Positions 31,198 through 42,928 of a stretch of DNA of 64,000 nt are shown one piece after another; position 1 is the first letter of the stretch; each line of letters begins with the position of its first letter. Below the pieces are notes generated by a model, which was not told the origin of the DNA, did not search any database, and was given only the letters and a program-made list of their open reading frames with translations. This DNA comes from Megascapheus bottae. Lineage: Eukaryota; Chordata; Mammalia; Rodentia; Geomyidae. Made by a program: the position numbers and the translations under genes. The stretch is taken from the NCBI GenBank assembly GCA_024803745.1, contig JANJXV010000152.1:1849501-1913500 (forward strand). The letters run 5' to 3'.

Positions 31198-31860
31198 CAC
31201 TTTCACAAACTTGTGAATGCGGTGTCAAAAAAGGCGCAAATAAATGCTTTCCAGGCTTTTCCTGCCCTCAAATTTTTGGTGCCTTTGGTGGTGGAGCTGC
31301 ACAAGTGAAAGTGCATGCTTTTATGTTCATCTGCATGTACAAGTGGTCTCTGAGATGGCCCGAGTCTGGTGTGTGGTTCCCTTGACCAGTTTAAACTAAA
31401 TTTTCTCCAGTGAAAGATGAATGCTCGAGGAGAGTTGTCCTGTTTGAAAACCATGTAACACTTCAGGTAAGGTGGTAAGGGAGTTGCACGGAGGGACATG
31501 GGGAGCGATTTTTCAATATTGTGGTTCATCATTAGTACATATGCCCCAAAGTTAGCAAATAAAATGGTGTAGGAGAGAAATAACACAAAATAGAGGCTTT
31601 CAAGATTGCTTAGATTTGTTCTCATTGGCTAAATGTAAAGGTGTTTTGGTATTCAGAGCTGAATACAGTAATAGTGTTAACTTTTTTGGTAAAGAAGCAT
31701 GCACTGTCTAGTAAAGATCTGGCACATGTTTTCAAAAGTTGTTGCTTTTTCCTTTTAGGGCATCAATGGTGAGGATTTTAGGTGTTGTATCTTCAAAACT
31801 TGCACGGGACACATAAATGCCTATCCAGCATCCTCAACTATATGTTTAAGACAGTTTAAG

Positions 31861-31866
31861 AATAAA
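31861..31866 (+). terminator. candidate polyadenylation signal
   Basis: AATAAA followed about 15 bases later by T/G-rich sequence (TTTGACCCCTGTGTTTT). It fits the end of a transcript on the plus strand but is unproven. Confidence 0.3.
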
Positions 31867-32144
31867 TGTTTTAATGTTTGACCCCTGTGTTTTAAGTCTT
31901 TTATTCACCATAAAACAGTCTTCTGTTACTGAAAAATCTAAGGGAAGGTTCAATCTTTACTACCAGTAACTTCAAATCTTTCTGAAGTCTCATCAGCATG
32001 TCTGATACCCTTGGGATCGCTCCTAGCAAGGTTCTCTGGCAAATAATTACACTAGCTAGCTCACGGTTTAACTCCCGTGTGTGCTTTACTACATTCACTG
32101 GGGTGGTTGTATGTGCATTTGGTATTTTTCTGTGCACCATTTCA

Positions 32145-32345
32145 AGGGTTTGAACTCAGTTTATACACTGTTCCTAAGGTTTTAGTGCCCAAGACTACTG
32201 CTCAGCCACTTATGCCCCAGCTTAATTTCCAGCTGTTTTTAGTTAATTAGTGACTGTAGATTCTCAAGGGCTTTTTTGCCCTGGCTGGTATCGAACCCCA
32301 ACCTTCAAATATTAGGCTCCTGAGCAGCTAGAATTGAGTGCAAAG
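32145..32345 (-). mobile_element. old B1-Geo SINE
   Basis: The complement is seen in GGGTTTGAACTCAGTTTATAC, GTTAATTAGTGAC and GAGCAGCTAGAATT. It is strongly diverged. Confidence 0.7.
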
Positions 32346-33134
32346 CACTGTACTAAGAGCTGGAAATAATACCTAAAACATAGCTCCTCTGGGAGGATAT
32401 ATAGCTGGTGAAGAAATATGTCCACCTTTTCTTTGTGAGATGAATTCCATCATAGGATTTGAGTCTGAAGCATGAGCTAGTCAGGTTGGGCCTAAAAAGG
32501 TACCTTTTGGGATAGTGGGCACAAGAAAAATAAACCCCTTCTATGGCTTATGCTGTTTTTCCCTTTTGTAAGATAGCTGGCTATTAACAGGGGCTGTGAG
32601 GTGGTAAGGCTGAAGAGATGTGTAGAAAAGGCTAGACCACTTAGGGTTTGGGCTTTGTTATAGCAGGAAATTAAGTCAGGTAGCAAACAGACCAGGGAAG
32701 GTAGGATTTATTCTGGCTTGGACCAGTTAAACAAGGATGTTTAACTTGCCAGAAGCTTACTGGCCCCAAATGTAGCTGTGGGGCAGAAATTTTCTTGTGA
32801 TAGAAGCTGCTCCGGAATTGGAGAAATGAACCATAAGGACTCAGGTATAAATCTGATCTGGGGTAGCGGTCCTAGGTAGGTCTGAGGTTGCAAAGTGGCC
32901 AAAAGTGAAAAGAAAAGTAGAGGGAATTGTTTACTGTAGCCCAGTTGACTAAAAGGAAGAGTGTAACTACACATTAGAGCATAGTCAGTAGTCTGAGAGA
33001 AAACCCTGGAGCCAGGAAGGATGCCCCATTTTCCCTGGTCATGTGAAGAGCCAAGGAAGCTTGGTAGCCAGACAGTGGAAGGACAAAAATTGGCATGTAG
33101 CTGCCCTTCCCCAACTCAGAAAACAAGGGCATTT
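32346..33134. other. low-copy noncoding DNA
   Basis: I recognise no repeat or gene here. Confidence 0.45.
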
Positions 33135-33150
33135 AAAAAGTAACTCTGAA

Positions 33151-33247
33151 CATGTGAAAGCGTTTTAATGTATGTGAATTAATGCACATTCTATCTGGCA
33201 AATATCATGTAACCCTTCTATTAATTACAATAAAAATACATAAAAAA
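33151..33247 (+). mobile_element. very short L1 3' end insertion
   Basis: Only the last 95 bases or so of a young L1 (CATGTGAAAG through ATCATGTAACCCTTCTATTAA) plus an A-rich tail. Flanks 33141-33150 TAACTCTGAA and 33248-33257 TAACACTGAA match at 9 of 10, as a target-site duplication. Confidence 0.88.
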
Positions 33248-33257
33248 TAACACTGAA

Positions 33258-34138
33258 AAACAGATTTTACATCATTTATAAATAACCAGTAGGACTTAAT
33301 GCCACAATACAATATCAGAGTGAGCTTCATGTAAATGAAAACATTCTGAAGGTGATGCCTCCCTGTGGAGCCCTAGTTTTAAAGTACTTGGAGCTGGGAA
33401 GTTGGTTTTCTGCCCACTTGGAATTCTATTGCACAGCAACAGCCAGCTGCAGGCCAGAACTCCTGGAGGCTGATGGGAAGAAGCATCTGGTCTGGTTGTG
33501 TTTGTGGGCAGATGAGTGGAAGGTGTCCAGGTTCAGAAAGGAAGATATGACATTGAGCTTACAAGGCTACCCTTCATTTCTGTTCAGCACAAGAAGTGAG
33601 GATGCTTTCTCTTTGTACTCAGGAGACAAAAGTCCAAGATACTTGAATAGTTAGCTAATTCACATTGTGACAAGTATCAGTGATACATCCTTCTCAGCCC
33701 ACTCCTGGCTCTTCATTAGGATCAAGTCTCTATCTTGAGGCGGGCAGCTTAAACAGTTTTCACTGTTTTTGCTGTGTGCTTTCCAGTCAGATTGCTTGTA
33801 GATAGATGAGGTTTTTCTTCAATCAGGCTATCTTTGGACCCATTTCTTTTCTGAAAGAAAACATTTTTACATGTATATGCTAGAGTCAGCAAGTAGTTTT
33901 TGTAAAAGGACAGAATGTGTACAATATTAATTATTTAGAAGCAAGACACTAGTTATTGGGGCAGTAGAGTAGATGAAGTGATCCACCAGGATGTACTGAC
34001 TGGTCAGGCTGGTGGGGACCATTCCCTGCGGTGCTCAGTGGATAGCTGTTTCATTTGAAAGCAGGCTTAGGATCACCAGAGCTGACAGAAGATTATGTAG
34101 ACTTGCATAAATCAAAATGAGAGCTATTTATTCTTTGG
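33258..34138. other. low-copy noncoding DNA
   Basis: I recognise no repeat or gene here. Confidence 0.45.
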
Positions 34139-34285
34139 GAGCGGGGGGGTTGAACTTAGGGCCTGAGCACTGTCCTTGGGCTTTCTCAAGGCTAGTGCTC
34201 TACCATTGAGCCACAGCACTGCTTCTAGCTATTTTCATGTATGCTAGGCACGCTCTACCACTAGGACATGCTCCTGGCCTAATTT
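34139..34285 (-). mobile_element. IDL-Geo SINE, internally shortened
   Basis: The Geo complement is intact, but the linker and the first part of the IDL half are fused (ATTTTCATGTATGCTAGGC), so about 50 bases are missing. A G-run replaces the usual tail. Confidence 0.85.
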
Positions 34286-34767
34286 GCCATTTTTGAAATT
34301 CTTCAGTGATGCTGATATATCACATGGATTGTTATAGAATCTGTGTGTGTTGCTCAGATCTCCATTCCAGGCTGGGATTGTTGGAAATTCTAGTTTGCTA
34401 CAAAGCTCAAATTTGAGATCCTCTGGGAACTACCCTATGCTGAAAAGAGCCACCCTATCCAATCCCACGAGCCTTCCAAAAACAGCCCTCTGCCACAACA
34501 ACCTTCTTAGCTCAAGACAGGATGACTGAAGCTACAGAGCTTCCCATAAGATCCCATTAGGGGACTGAGCTGCACAGTTTAGCTTGTAACTCTGCCCACA
34601 TCTCTCTTCTTTCACTTCCCAACAAGTACCACAGGGTACTTCCCAATAAACCGGCACATAAATCCATCTGTGGATCTATTTCCTTAGAAACAGATATTTA
34701 ATCAAGTAATTGATAAGAAAGGAGCAGGGCAATGGAAAATAGCATAACAGCTTTATAGGTAGTGTAT
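34286..34767. other. low-copy noncoding DNA
   Basis: I recognise no repeat or gene here. Confidence 0.45.
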
Positions 34768-34881
34768 GAATTCCCAAGTTTATAATGTATAAAACTGCAT
34801 AGCTAACATGTTTTTATGAGAGAGACACAGTAGTTTTAATTGGCTTCTCTACAGGATTCATGATTAGATGAAAACCGCACA
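34768..34881 (+). repeat. 113-bp direct repeat flanking L1 D, left copy
   Basis: It matches 42815-42928 at about 90 percent, with a shared run through TTTTAATTGGCTTCTCTACA. The left copy abuts the L1 5' end and the right copy abuts its broken 3' end. Confidence 0.9.
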
Positions 34882-34890
34882 AGGGGGGAG

Positions 34891-34906
34891 AAGGAAGATG
34901 CCGCCG
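34891..34906 (+). promoter_or_regulatory. YY1-like site at the L1 5' end (D)
   Basis: AAGGAAGATGCCGCCG: the AAGATG core is kept, and the base after ATG is C where copy A has G. Confidence 0.5.
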
Positions 34907-35517
34907 AGACAATAGGGACGCTGCCCAGCTCTCTCTCAAAATAAGAGAGAACCAGGGAGCACCACGAGCCAATAATAATAAGAAATCCAGAACAACAAAC
35001 TCAAAAAGCAACAGAGAAGGACTCAAACCGGAAAAGAAATCCAGATAAAGCCACATCCAACTTTCTCAAAGAATTCGGAACGCAAAGACCCCTCTCCCAC
35101 CTCTTTTTGCCGGCTCAAAGCCGCGAAAAGCGGCAGCGGACAGAGGGCACCTGGCCTGGCAGCCTGACCCCTCCAGAAACCAGAATACAACCGGGCAAGC
35201 GATGGGCAGAAGCAGAAAAACCCAGAGGCGGAACCAGAACAGCAAGCAGAGGAACCCAGACACGGAACACAGGCAGCGGCGGAGACCCGAGGGGAGTCGA
35301 AGACTCCCCACCACTGTGGAACACCCGCAGATGGAACGCAGAGGCATGGGTAATACAGCATGTCCACAAACACATAGGGAAAGCAGAGCTCATGCTAAGC
35401 AATAGAACTTAACTCAGAACCCTTCACCGAGGCCTAGAAAGATTGGCAGGAACAGGGGGGCAAGGAATTAAGAATCCTGTCCCTTCCCTCAACAGCCCCC
35501 TCCCTCAGGCCATTTGC

Positions 35518-35725
35518 TGGAGATTGACAGGTGGGCTACCTAATACCCAACAACACACCAAGGGAGGCAGAGCTTTCCCATCTCCAACCCGCCCAACGGG
35601 CTCAACTCCCAGCCCTCTGACTGGAGACTGACAAGCAGGAGGGCCCTAAGACTCAGCACCCGACCAGGGTAGGCAGAGCTGTCCCAGCTCCCATCCACCC
35701 ACCAGGCTTCTCTCCCAGGCCACTG
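35518..35725 (+). repeat. two tandem 5'UTR units of L1 D
   Basis: The units begin near GGAGATTGACAGG (35518) and GACTGGAGACTGACAAG (about 35618), with the same block order as in C1. Confidence 0.8.
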
Positions 35726-36782
35726 GATCTGGAGAGTGGAGGGCGCTGGGAACCTGCCTTACATCAGCGGGTAGGGTGTGCAGGAAAATATGAGCCAGCA
35801 TCTACCCCACCTCAATTCTTGAGGGCGTATCCGCCAGCTGGGAATCCTGAGCAAGACAGCACCGAGGGGCCTCCCACAGTCACAGACTCTCTGAAAAAGC
35901 AGTGGAAACACAGCAGGGTTCTGAAGGGCCGACCAGCAGCCAATCGCCCCTTCTGAGAATCAAAAAGTCGCGACCCGCACTTGGAGCCCATGTCCTCAGC
36001 TGGGCCCTGCCGTGAGAACAGAGCTTTCTCCTGCTGGTCCTACTGAGAGCCCCTGGAAACTCCCAATCCCCAGAACTTTGGCTGGGGGCTGAACCTGGAA
36101 GGAGCAAAGGAAAACGTCTGCACAGCATACTCAGACTGAAGCTCGCAGATCCATCCCATGGTCCACCGTGAGGCCACTGGTTGGGTTAAGAGCTAATTGT
36201 GCAGCAACACATAAGTTTTATTCTAATACATTCCAAATTTTGTACTCAAATACGCTACCTACTTACCAACTTAGGTCAGTTATCCTTACGCTATACACTT
36301 TCTTAATTACTACAATATTCTTACACTGCTACATTAATCCTCTTGTACCTCCCATGAACTCTCTCATTCTATTTTTCTATCTCTGGACCTCTGTTCATCT
36401 TTCAACCCTTATACTGCATGGATCTACACTTGATGGCTGCTGAGCAATACTGTATATCTAGGTGATTAATTATTCTCTAGGCTTAGAGAGACTTAAAGAT
36501 AATAGAGATTGGATTGAGAGGCTAATTGTTTTGGGTTTAAATCGCTTTTCAGTGGTTGTATTATACTGGTCTGTAAGCGCACAAAAAGAAAGAGTGATAA
36601 AACCAATCAAAACTTGTGAACAACTAGTGTCTGTCAACTATAGAGGTCTAGGTTGGTTATATCTGAAAAACTATAATCGTGTTTAGTATTAATCTTGCTC
36701 CCGTTTTCAAATGGGCAGAACAAGAAACTCAAGAAAAATGTCAAATCAAGAAACAACATCCCCCACCCAATGAAAACAGACA

Positions 36783-37886
36783 ATGGAACAGTCACTGGCA
36801 AACCTAGAGGAGACTCTTCCAAGTGCTATACAAATGCAGTTGATAAGCATCATTAATGAAAAATGTGAAAATATAAAGAAAGAGATAAGGGAGGAAGCCA
36901 AAGCTGAACAAGAGGAAACCATAAACAAGGTGATAAGTGAAAAAGACGAAGAGATAAAGGAGGCCATAATAAAGGTTTTTCAAAGAAAGATGGATGAATT
37001 CATAGAATCCACAAAGAAAAAAGTGACCAAACTCCAGCAAATGTCCAAAGAAAATAAAGCTACTGAGCTAACCACTCAAATGGAAATCAAGGAGCTAAAG
37101 AAATCCATACATGATCTAAAAGAAGAGATGTGAGGCATCAAAAATGAGCAATTAGAAGCAAGGAAGATGAAAAATGAGTAGATAGCTTTGATAGCAGGTT
37201 AGACAATGCAGAGGAGAGAATTTCCGGGGCTGAAGACAATTTAGTTATTATAGAGAAAAACAGAAAATGAGTCAATCCAAATCTAGGAAAAATGAGAGAG
37301 CGCTTCAGGAGGTCCAAGATGCAATTAGGAGGCCTAATTTAAGGCTAATTGGTATTGAGGAGGGCGTGGAGAAAGAGGTCAATGGTATTGGAAATATACT
37401 TCAGGGAATCATCTCAGAGAATTTCCCAAATATCCAGAAGGGCAGGCCCATCCAGATAAAAGAAGCTTTTAGAACACCAAACAGACCTGACCAGAAAAGA
37501 ACATCACACCGGCTCATCGTAATCACAACTGGATATATAGAAACCAAAGAAAGAATCCAGGGAAAAGGGATCAGTAACCTGTAAAAGCAAACCAATAAGA
37601 ATAATCCCAGATTTCTCACCAGAGACCATGCAAACAAGAAGTGACTGGAAGAATACATGTCATGCCCTTAAGTCAAATAACTACCAACCAAGATTACTGT
37701 ACCCAGCTAAGCTCTCATTCATAACTGAGGGAAATAATAAAGACATTTCATTGCAGGGAAAACATCCAACAATATGTCACAACAAAACCAACACTACAGA
37801 GAATTTTCAAAGATGTTCTATACATAGAAAACCAAAATAAATGCAATATAGGGAAAGAAATGGCACCTAAACAGCATACCATCTAA
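36783..37886 (+). pseudogene. L1 ORF1 of copy D, broken
   Basis: The start ATG GAA CAG TCA is intact. The Lys/Glu-rich coiled-coil region runs 36783-37130 and stops at TGA 37131-37133, the same codon that is TGA in C2 and AAA in A. A one-base loss near 37180 then shifts the frame. Later open pieces are 37267-37584 (with TSHRLIVI) and 37628-37840. A deletion near 37555 removes bases encoding the LKAAREK-like region seen in C2. The end KQHTI is followed by TAA at 37884. Confidence 0.9.
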
Positions 37887-39577
37887 GGACCACAAGAACT
37901 GTCAAGACACAGGCCCTAATAAAAGCTTTTAAAAACGGTAGGAACTAATAAATATCTCTCAATCCTAACTCTCAATATCAATGGACTTAACTCTCCAATT
38001 AAATGGCATAGGCTGTCTAGTTGGAGCAAAAAGCAAGAGCCATCGTTCTGCTGTCTTCAAGAGACACATCTTACCCAAAAAACAATCATCTTTTGAAAGT
38101 GAGAGGTTGGAATGAACTCTACCAAGGTAACGGCCCCCATAAACAGGCTGGAATTGCAATCCTCATATCAGATAAAATAGATTTCAAACTAAAATTAGTA
38201 AGAAAAGACAAAGAACGATACTACACACTACTAAAGGGATCTTTCCTCCAGGAAGACATAAAACCCCTAAATATTTACACACCCAATCCCGGAGCTCCGA
38301 ACTTCATCAAGCAAATTTACTTACACTGAAACCATACATAGATCGAAACACAGAGTTTGTCGGTGACTTTAACACACCACTCTCAAATATGGACAGATTA
38401 AGAAGGCAAAAACTCAACAGAGAAACCTTAGAACTGAACAACTATATAGACCAACTAGATCTAACAGACATCTGCAGAATATTCCACCCAGCAATAACCC
38501 AATATACATTTTTCTCAGCATCACATGGAACATTTTCCAAAATAGACCACATCTTAGGCCATAAAACAAACCTGGACAGATTCAGAAACACTGAAATTAT
38601 TCCCTGCATGCTCTCAGACCACAAAGGCATCAAATTGGAACTGAACACACATCTCCACCAATGAAAACCCTGTAACTCATGGAGACTGAACAACACATTG
38701 TTGAATCACCAATGGGTCATCGAAGAGATCAGAACAGAAATCCAACAATTTATGAAATTTAACAATAAGGAGCACACAAAATACCAACTCCTTTGGGACA
38801 CAGCAAAGGCAGTACTCAGAGGCAAATTTATAGCGCTGAGTGCCTACAATAACCTGTTGGAAAAATCGCAAACCAACAAATTAATATCTCACCTTAAGCT
38901 CCTGGAAAAATAGCAACAAAGCAACGCTAATCCCAGTAGGAGAAAGCAAATTATTAAAATCAAACAAGAATTAAATGATTTGGAATCCAAAAAAACTATA
39001 GAAAGAATAAACAAAAGAAGGAGTTGGTTATTTGAAAGAATTAACAAAATTGACAAACCCTTAGCAAAACTTACCAAAAAAAGAAGAGAGCATATCGAAA
39101 TAAACAAAATCGCAGATGAAAATGGTAATATCACGACAGAAATTACCAAGATCCAGAATATCATGAGGGAATACTTCTCAAACTTTGTGCCAACAAATTT
39201 GAGAATCTAGAAGATATGGATGAATTCCTAGCCAATATTAACATACCCACACTGTACCAAGAAGAACTAACCCAACTCAACAGGCCTATTTCAAGCTCTG
39301 AAATAGAAATGGCAATTAGAGTACTTCCACCTCAGAAAACCCCAGGGCCATGTGGATTCACAGCTGAATTCTATAAAGTCTTCAAAGCAGAGCTCACACC
39401 AATACTCCTCAAGTTCTTCAATGAAATTGAAAATGAAGGTTCTTTACCAGACACATTTTATGAAACCAGGATAACCCTCATCCCCAAACCAGACAGAGAT
39501 TCATCAAAGGAAGAGAACTATACACCTATTTCTTTGATGAACATCTGCTACATCCACTCCTGTGGAGTCTGTGCAGC

Positions 39578-39990
39578 ATGGAGCAGAAAGAGCTTGAATG
39601 GCTGCCAGTCCTGAGGTTCGCACCGATGGTGATCAGGCCTCCTGGAGGTCCCTGGCAGAGACTGGGACATATGCGTGGAATGCTCATAATGCTGGGTGCT
39701 GGAATTCTTTTATCACTCTTTTCATTTCTGATAGTTGATGGTATGGCAGTAATATTTTGTGCTAGCTACTGGCCTAAACAATTGATTGAGCAACTAGATG
39801 TTCCAGGAACTAAAAGTGCATGCCGGCTACTCTGGCGCAAGACACACCCACAGCAGCCTTGATGACCTCAATGCATTCTATTAATAATAAGAGAGAGTTA
39901 GAAACTAAAACGGAAAATATGATCTTTAAATTAGTAATAAATGTTAGTTTGCCTGAATATGCCTGTAATACGACTGCATTACTTGTGTAA
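39578..39990 (+). pseudogene. U3-encoded membrane-protein-like frame, disrupted
   Basis: An ATG 32 bases into the LTR opens 94 codons to TGA 39860-39862. Residues about 36-62 are a hydrophobic, membrane-spanning stretch with a basic, Arg-containing amino side, the arrangement of a type II membrane protein. A second frame begins at the overlapping ATG 39862 and runs 42 codons to TAA 39988, with two N-X-S/T sequons (39940 and 39967). The overlap of stop and start could be a decay frameshift. No family is recognised with confidence. A protein encoded in U3 is known from MMTV (the Sag superantigen), but similarity is not demonstrated here. Confidence 0.45.
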
Positions 39991-40365
39991 ATGTTGCAAG
40001 TACATAATGAATCACATGGGAAAGGATTAGAAGGGTTAGAGCACCGTGGTGTGCTCTAACTGAACAGCAACAATGGACCCTTAGGTTTAAGGTTTTACAA
40101 TTCCTGCACAGGGTAATAATTACTGACTCAGAAACAGATTTATAGGAAGAACTAGAATGGAACAGATGGTAAACAAAGCTAATATTGATTAATGCCAAGG
40201 CGGATGACACCTAACCACAATGTCTGACTTATTAACCACAGCTTCTTAGAATGGATGGAGAAGTTTCTTTTCTACTCAGAAAAATGTACCCTGTAACCAT
40301 TCTTAAACATGATTGTAATCTTTTGACCTTATGCCAGCTGAAAGAAAGTGCTCCTACTTTGACTG

Positions 40366-40392
40366 TATATAATCTCACATTCTACAAGTAAA
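40366..40392 (+). promoter_or_regulatory. LTR TATA box and AGTAAA poly(A) signal
   Basis: TATATAA at 40366 and AGTAAA at 40387 are spaced as in compact LTRs where the poly(A) signal lies at the start of R. Confidence 0.6.
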
Positions 40393-42814
40393 GCTTCGCA
40401 GCAGACTTCAAACCTCCCTTGCGTTTGTGTCTGTCTGTCATCGCCGAATCCATTCCTGAGCTGTGAATCCAGACTTGGTCTCCCCGCACTCCCTCTGAGT
40501 TGGTCTGTGGCAAACATCGATGCAAAACTTCTCAACAAAATACTGGCCAACCGTCTACAACAACTCATCAAAAAATTACACAAAATGATAAAACTGCATT
40601 CATCACAGGGAGGCAAAGCTGGTTCAACATACAAAAAACAATTAATATAATTCAACACATCAACAGGAGCAAGGACAAAAATCACATGATTGTCTAAATA
40701 GATGCGGAAAAGGCATTTGACAAGATCCAACACCCCTGTATGTTAAAAGCTCTGGAGAAACTAGGATTCCATGGAACATTCCTCAATATAATAAAGGCTG
40801 TGTATGAGAAACCCACTGTTAGTATTACACTTAATGGTGAAAATCTAAAGCCATTCCCTCTAAAATCCGGAAGGATAAAGGATGCACACTCTCTCCACTA
40901 CTCTTTAAAATAGTATTAGAATTCCTAGGCAAGAAGCAAGCCTAAAAGGGATCCAAGTAGAGATAGAGGAAGTAAAACTATCCCTCTATGCAGATGACTT
41001 GATTCTTTATTTAAAGAATCCTATAGACTCTACTCCCAAGCTCCTTGACCTGATTCAAAACTTTAGAAGTGTAGCAGGCTATAAAATTAACCCTCAAAAA
41101 TCAACTGCCTTCCTTTATGCCAACAGTGAGAAGAACGAGGCAATAATCAGGAAAGCAACTCCTTTTACAATAGCCTCAAAGAAAATAAAGTATCTAGGAA
41201 TTAGCTTAACTAGGAATGTAAAGGACCTTTTTGATGAAAACTTTAAAACCCTAAAAAAGGAAATTAAAGCAGAACTAAGGAAATGGAAAAACCTCCCATG
41301 CTCCTGGATTGGAAGAATCAACATCGTGAAAATGACAATCTTGCCAAGGGCTATCTACAAATTCAACGCAATACCCATCAATATCCCAATGGCATTCTTT
41401 AAAGAAATCAAAGAGTCAATTCAAAGTTTCATGTGGAATAATAAAAGACCCCGTATAGCAAAAACACTTCTTAGCAGAAATAACAGCGCTGGAGGAATTT
41501 CAATTCCAAACTTCAGACTCTATTACAGAGCTATAATTATCAAAACAGCTTGGTACTGGCACAAGAACCGGCCTGAAGACCAATGGAATAGAACGGAGGA
41601 CCCAGATATTAAACCACAGACCTATGGCCATCTAATCTTTAAGAAGGGACCCAAAAAAATAGAATGGAAGAAAGATAGCCTCTTCAACAAGTTGTGCTGG
41701 CAGAACTGGTTAAGCACCTCCAGAAAACTTAAGTTGGATCCTTTTTAAAATCCTGCACTAGGATTAACTCCAAATGGATCAAAGACCTGTAGGTAAAAGC
41801 TGACACACTGAAAACTTTACAAGAAGGAATAGGAGATACACTAGGCCTCCTTGGCACAGGTCGAAACTTTCTTAATAAGGACCAAGAATCACAATAAATC
41901 AGAGAAAGGCTGGAATAAGTGGGACTGCATAAAACTGCAGACCATTTGCATGGCAAAGGCCATAGCTAGTAAACTAATCAGGAAGACTACAGAGTGGGAG
42001 AAGACTTCTCCTACCAAACAATGGACAAAGGCGTCATATCTAAAATATATCAACAACTCAAAAAATTGAATCATTCCAAAACTAATCTCCAAAGTAACAA
42101 CCATCCCATGAAAAAATGGGCCAAAGATTTAAAAAGAGCCTTCTCTGAAGAAGAAACAAAAATGGCCTATAGACACATGAAGAAATGCTCAACATCTCTG
42201 GTCATAAAAGAAATGCAAATCAAAACAACTCTGAGATTCCACCTCACTCCAGTTAGAATGGCCAGGATCAGGAAAACATATAACAACAGATGCTTGAGGG
42301 GATGTGCCCAGGAGGGATCACTACTACACTGTTGGTGAGAGTGCAAACTCGTTCAAACACTATGGAAAGCAATATGGCAGTGCCTCAAAAGGCTAAACAT
42401 AGAACTCTCCTATGACCCAGCAATTCCACTACTTGGCATTTACCCAACCATCCAGAATCTAGGACATACTAAATCCACTAGCACAACCATGTTCATTGCA
42501 GTATTATTCACCATAGCAAAGATATGGAACCAACCTAGATGTCCCTCAGTTGATGAGTGTATCAACAAGTTGTGGTATTTGTACACAATGGAATTCTATT
42601 CTGCTGTCAGAAAAAAATGACATCGACCCATTTGTTAGGAGATAGAAAGAGTTAGAAAAAATCATATTAAGTGAAGTAAGCCAGACTCAAAGTAACTTAG
42701 GCTCAATGGTTTTCCTCATTTGTCACAATCAGTAGAAACTAGCAGAGATCTGCAACAGAGCAAAACCTTGATACATAAGGGCATATAGGATGAAGCTAAT
42801 TGAAAGGACCTCCG

Positions 42815-42928
42815 GGAACTCCCACGTTTATATAATTCATAAAACTGCATAGCCAACATGTTTTTATGAGAGAGAAACAGTAGTTTTAATTGGCTTCTCT
42901 ACAGGATTCATGATGGGATAAAAACCAC
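42815..42928 (+). repeat. 113-bp direct repeat flanking L1 D, right copy
   Basis: Pair of 34768-34881. Mismatches are scattered, which fits an old duplication. Confidence 0.9.

Larger units (their letters stand above)
30330..31900 (+). other. GC-richer low-copy block, possible transcribed unit
   Basis: This is the only extended GC-rich, repeat-poor block. An ATG at 30928 with a fair context opens 28 codons to CAG/GTGAGG at 31011/31012. Further possible exon edges are TTTTCTCCAG ending at 31410, CAG/GTAAGG at 31466/31467, and CCTTTTAG ending at 31758, then AATAAA at 31861. Joining the last two exon pieces keeps one frame open for about 58 codons. Joining the first donor to the 31411 acceptor meets an immediate TGA, so a single coding model fails. 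The protein is not recognised, and a noncoding RNA, a pseudogene or chance are all possible. Confidence 0.3.
39546..40512 (+). mobile_element. solo LTR, class II type, in ORF2 of L1 D
   Basis: It starts TG and ends CA, and is flanked by the exact 6-bp duplication AACATC (39540-39545 and 40513-40518). Late in the element TATATAA (40366-40372) and AGTAAA (40387-40392) mark a likely core promoter and poly(A) signal, giving a U3 of about 840 bases and a short R-U5. It does not resemble the 298-bp LTR at 23587, so it is a different family. No internal retroviral sequence remains, as expected for LTR-LTR recombination. Confidence 0.88.
37935..42734 (+). pseudogene. L1 ORF2 of copy D, broken and interrupted
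   Basis: The initiator is ACG. Endonuclease pieces are at 38021-38329 and 38389-38664, with SDHKGI. The frame after LQET shifts at the shortened A-run, as in C2. The RT amino part is at 39216-39539 ([13 protein letters not shown]), then the solo LTR, then RT at 40513-41748 with the catalytic box YADD where copy A has FADD. The carboxyl Cys/His region is at 42290-42350, with C to R changes (HCW*ECK region broken), and the end is at TAG 42732-42734. Rejoining across the LTR gives one uninterrupted MNIDAK junction, which shows the LTR is a clean insertion. Confidence 0.92.
34886..42812 (+). mobile_element. L1 LINE copy D, full 5' end, no tail, split by a solo LTR
   Basis: 5'UTR (34886-36782), ORF1, ORF2 and the start of the 3'UTR are present. 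The last 300 bases or so of 3'UTR and any poly(A) are absent. A 967-bp solo LTR (39546-40512) interrupts ORF2. The whole is flanked by a diverged 113-bp direct repeat, not the usual 7-20 bp duplication. The ORF2 start codon is ACG (37935-37937), and both frames carry many stops. Confidence 0.95.

Noticed and set aside
31901..32140. 79-codon minus-strand frame with a helical look
   Set aside because: No family recognised, no upstream exon or promoter seen, and length within chance. It would need a homology search.
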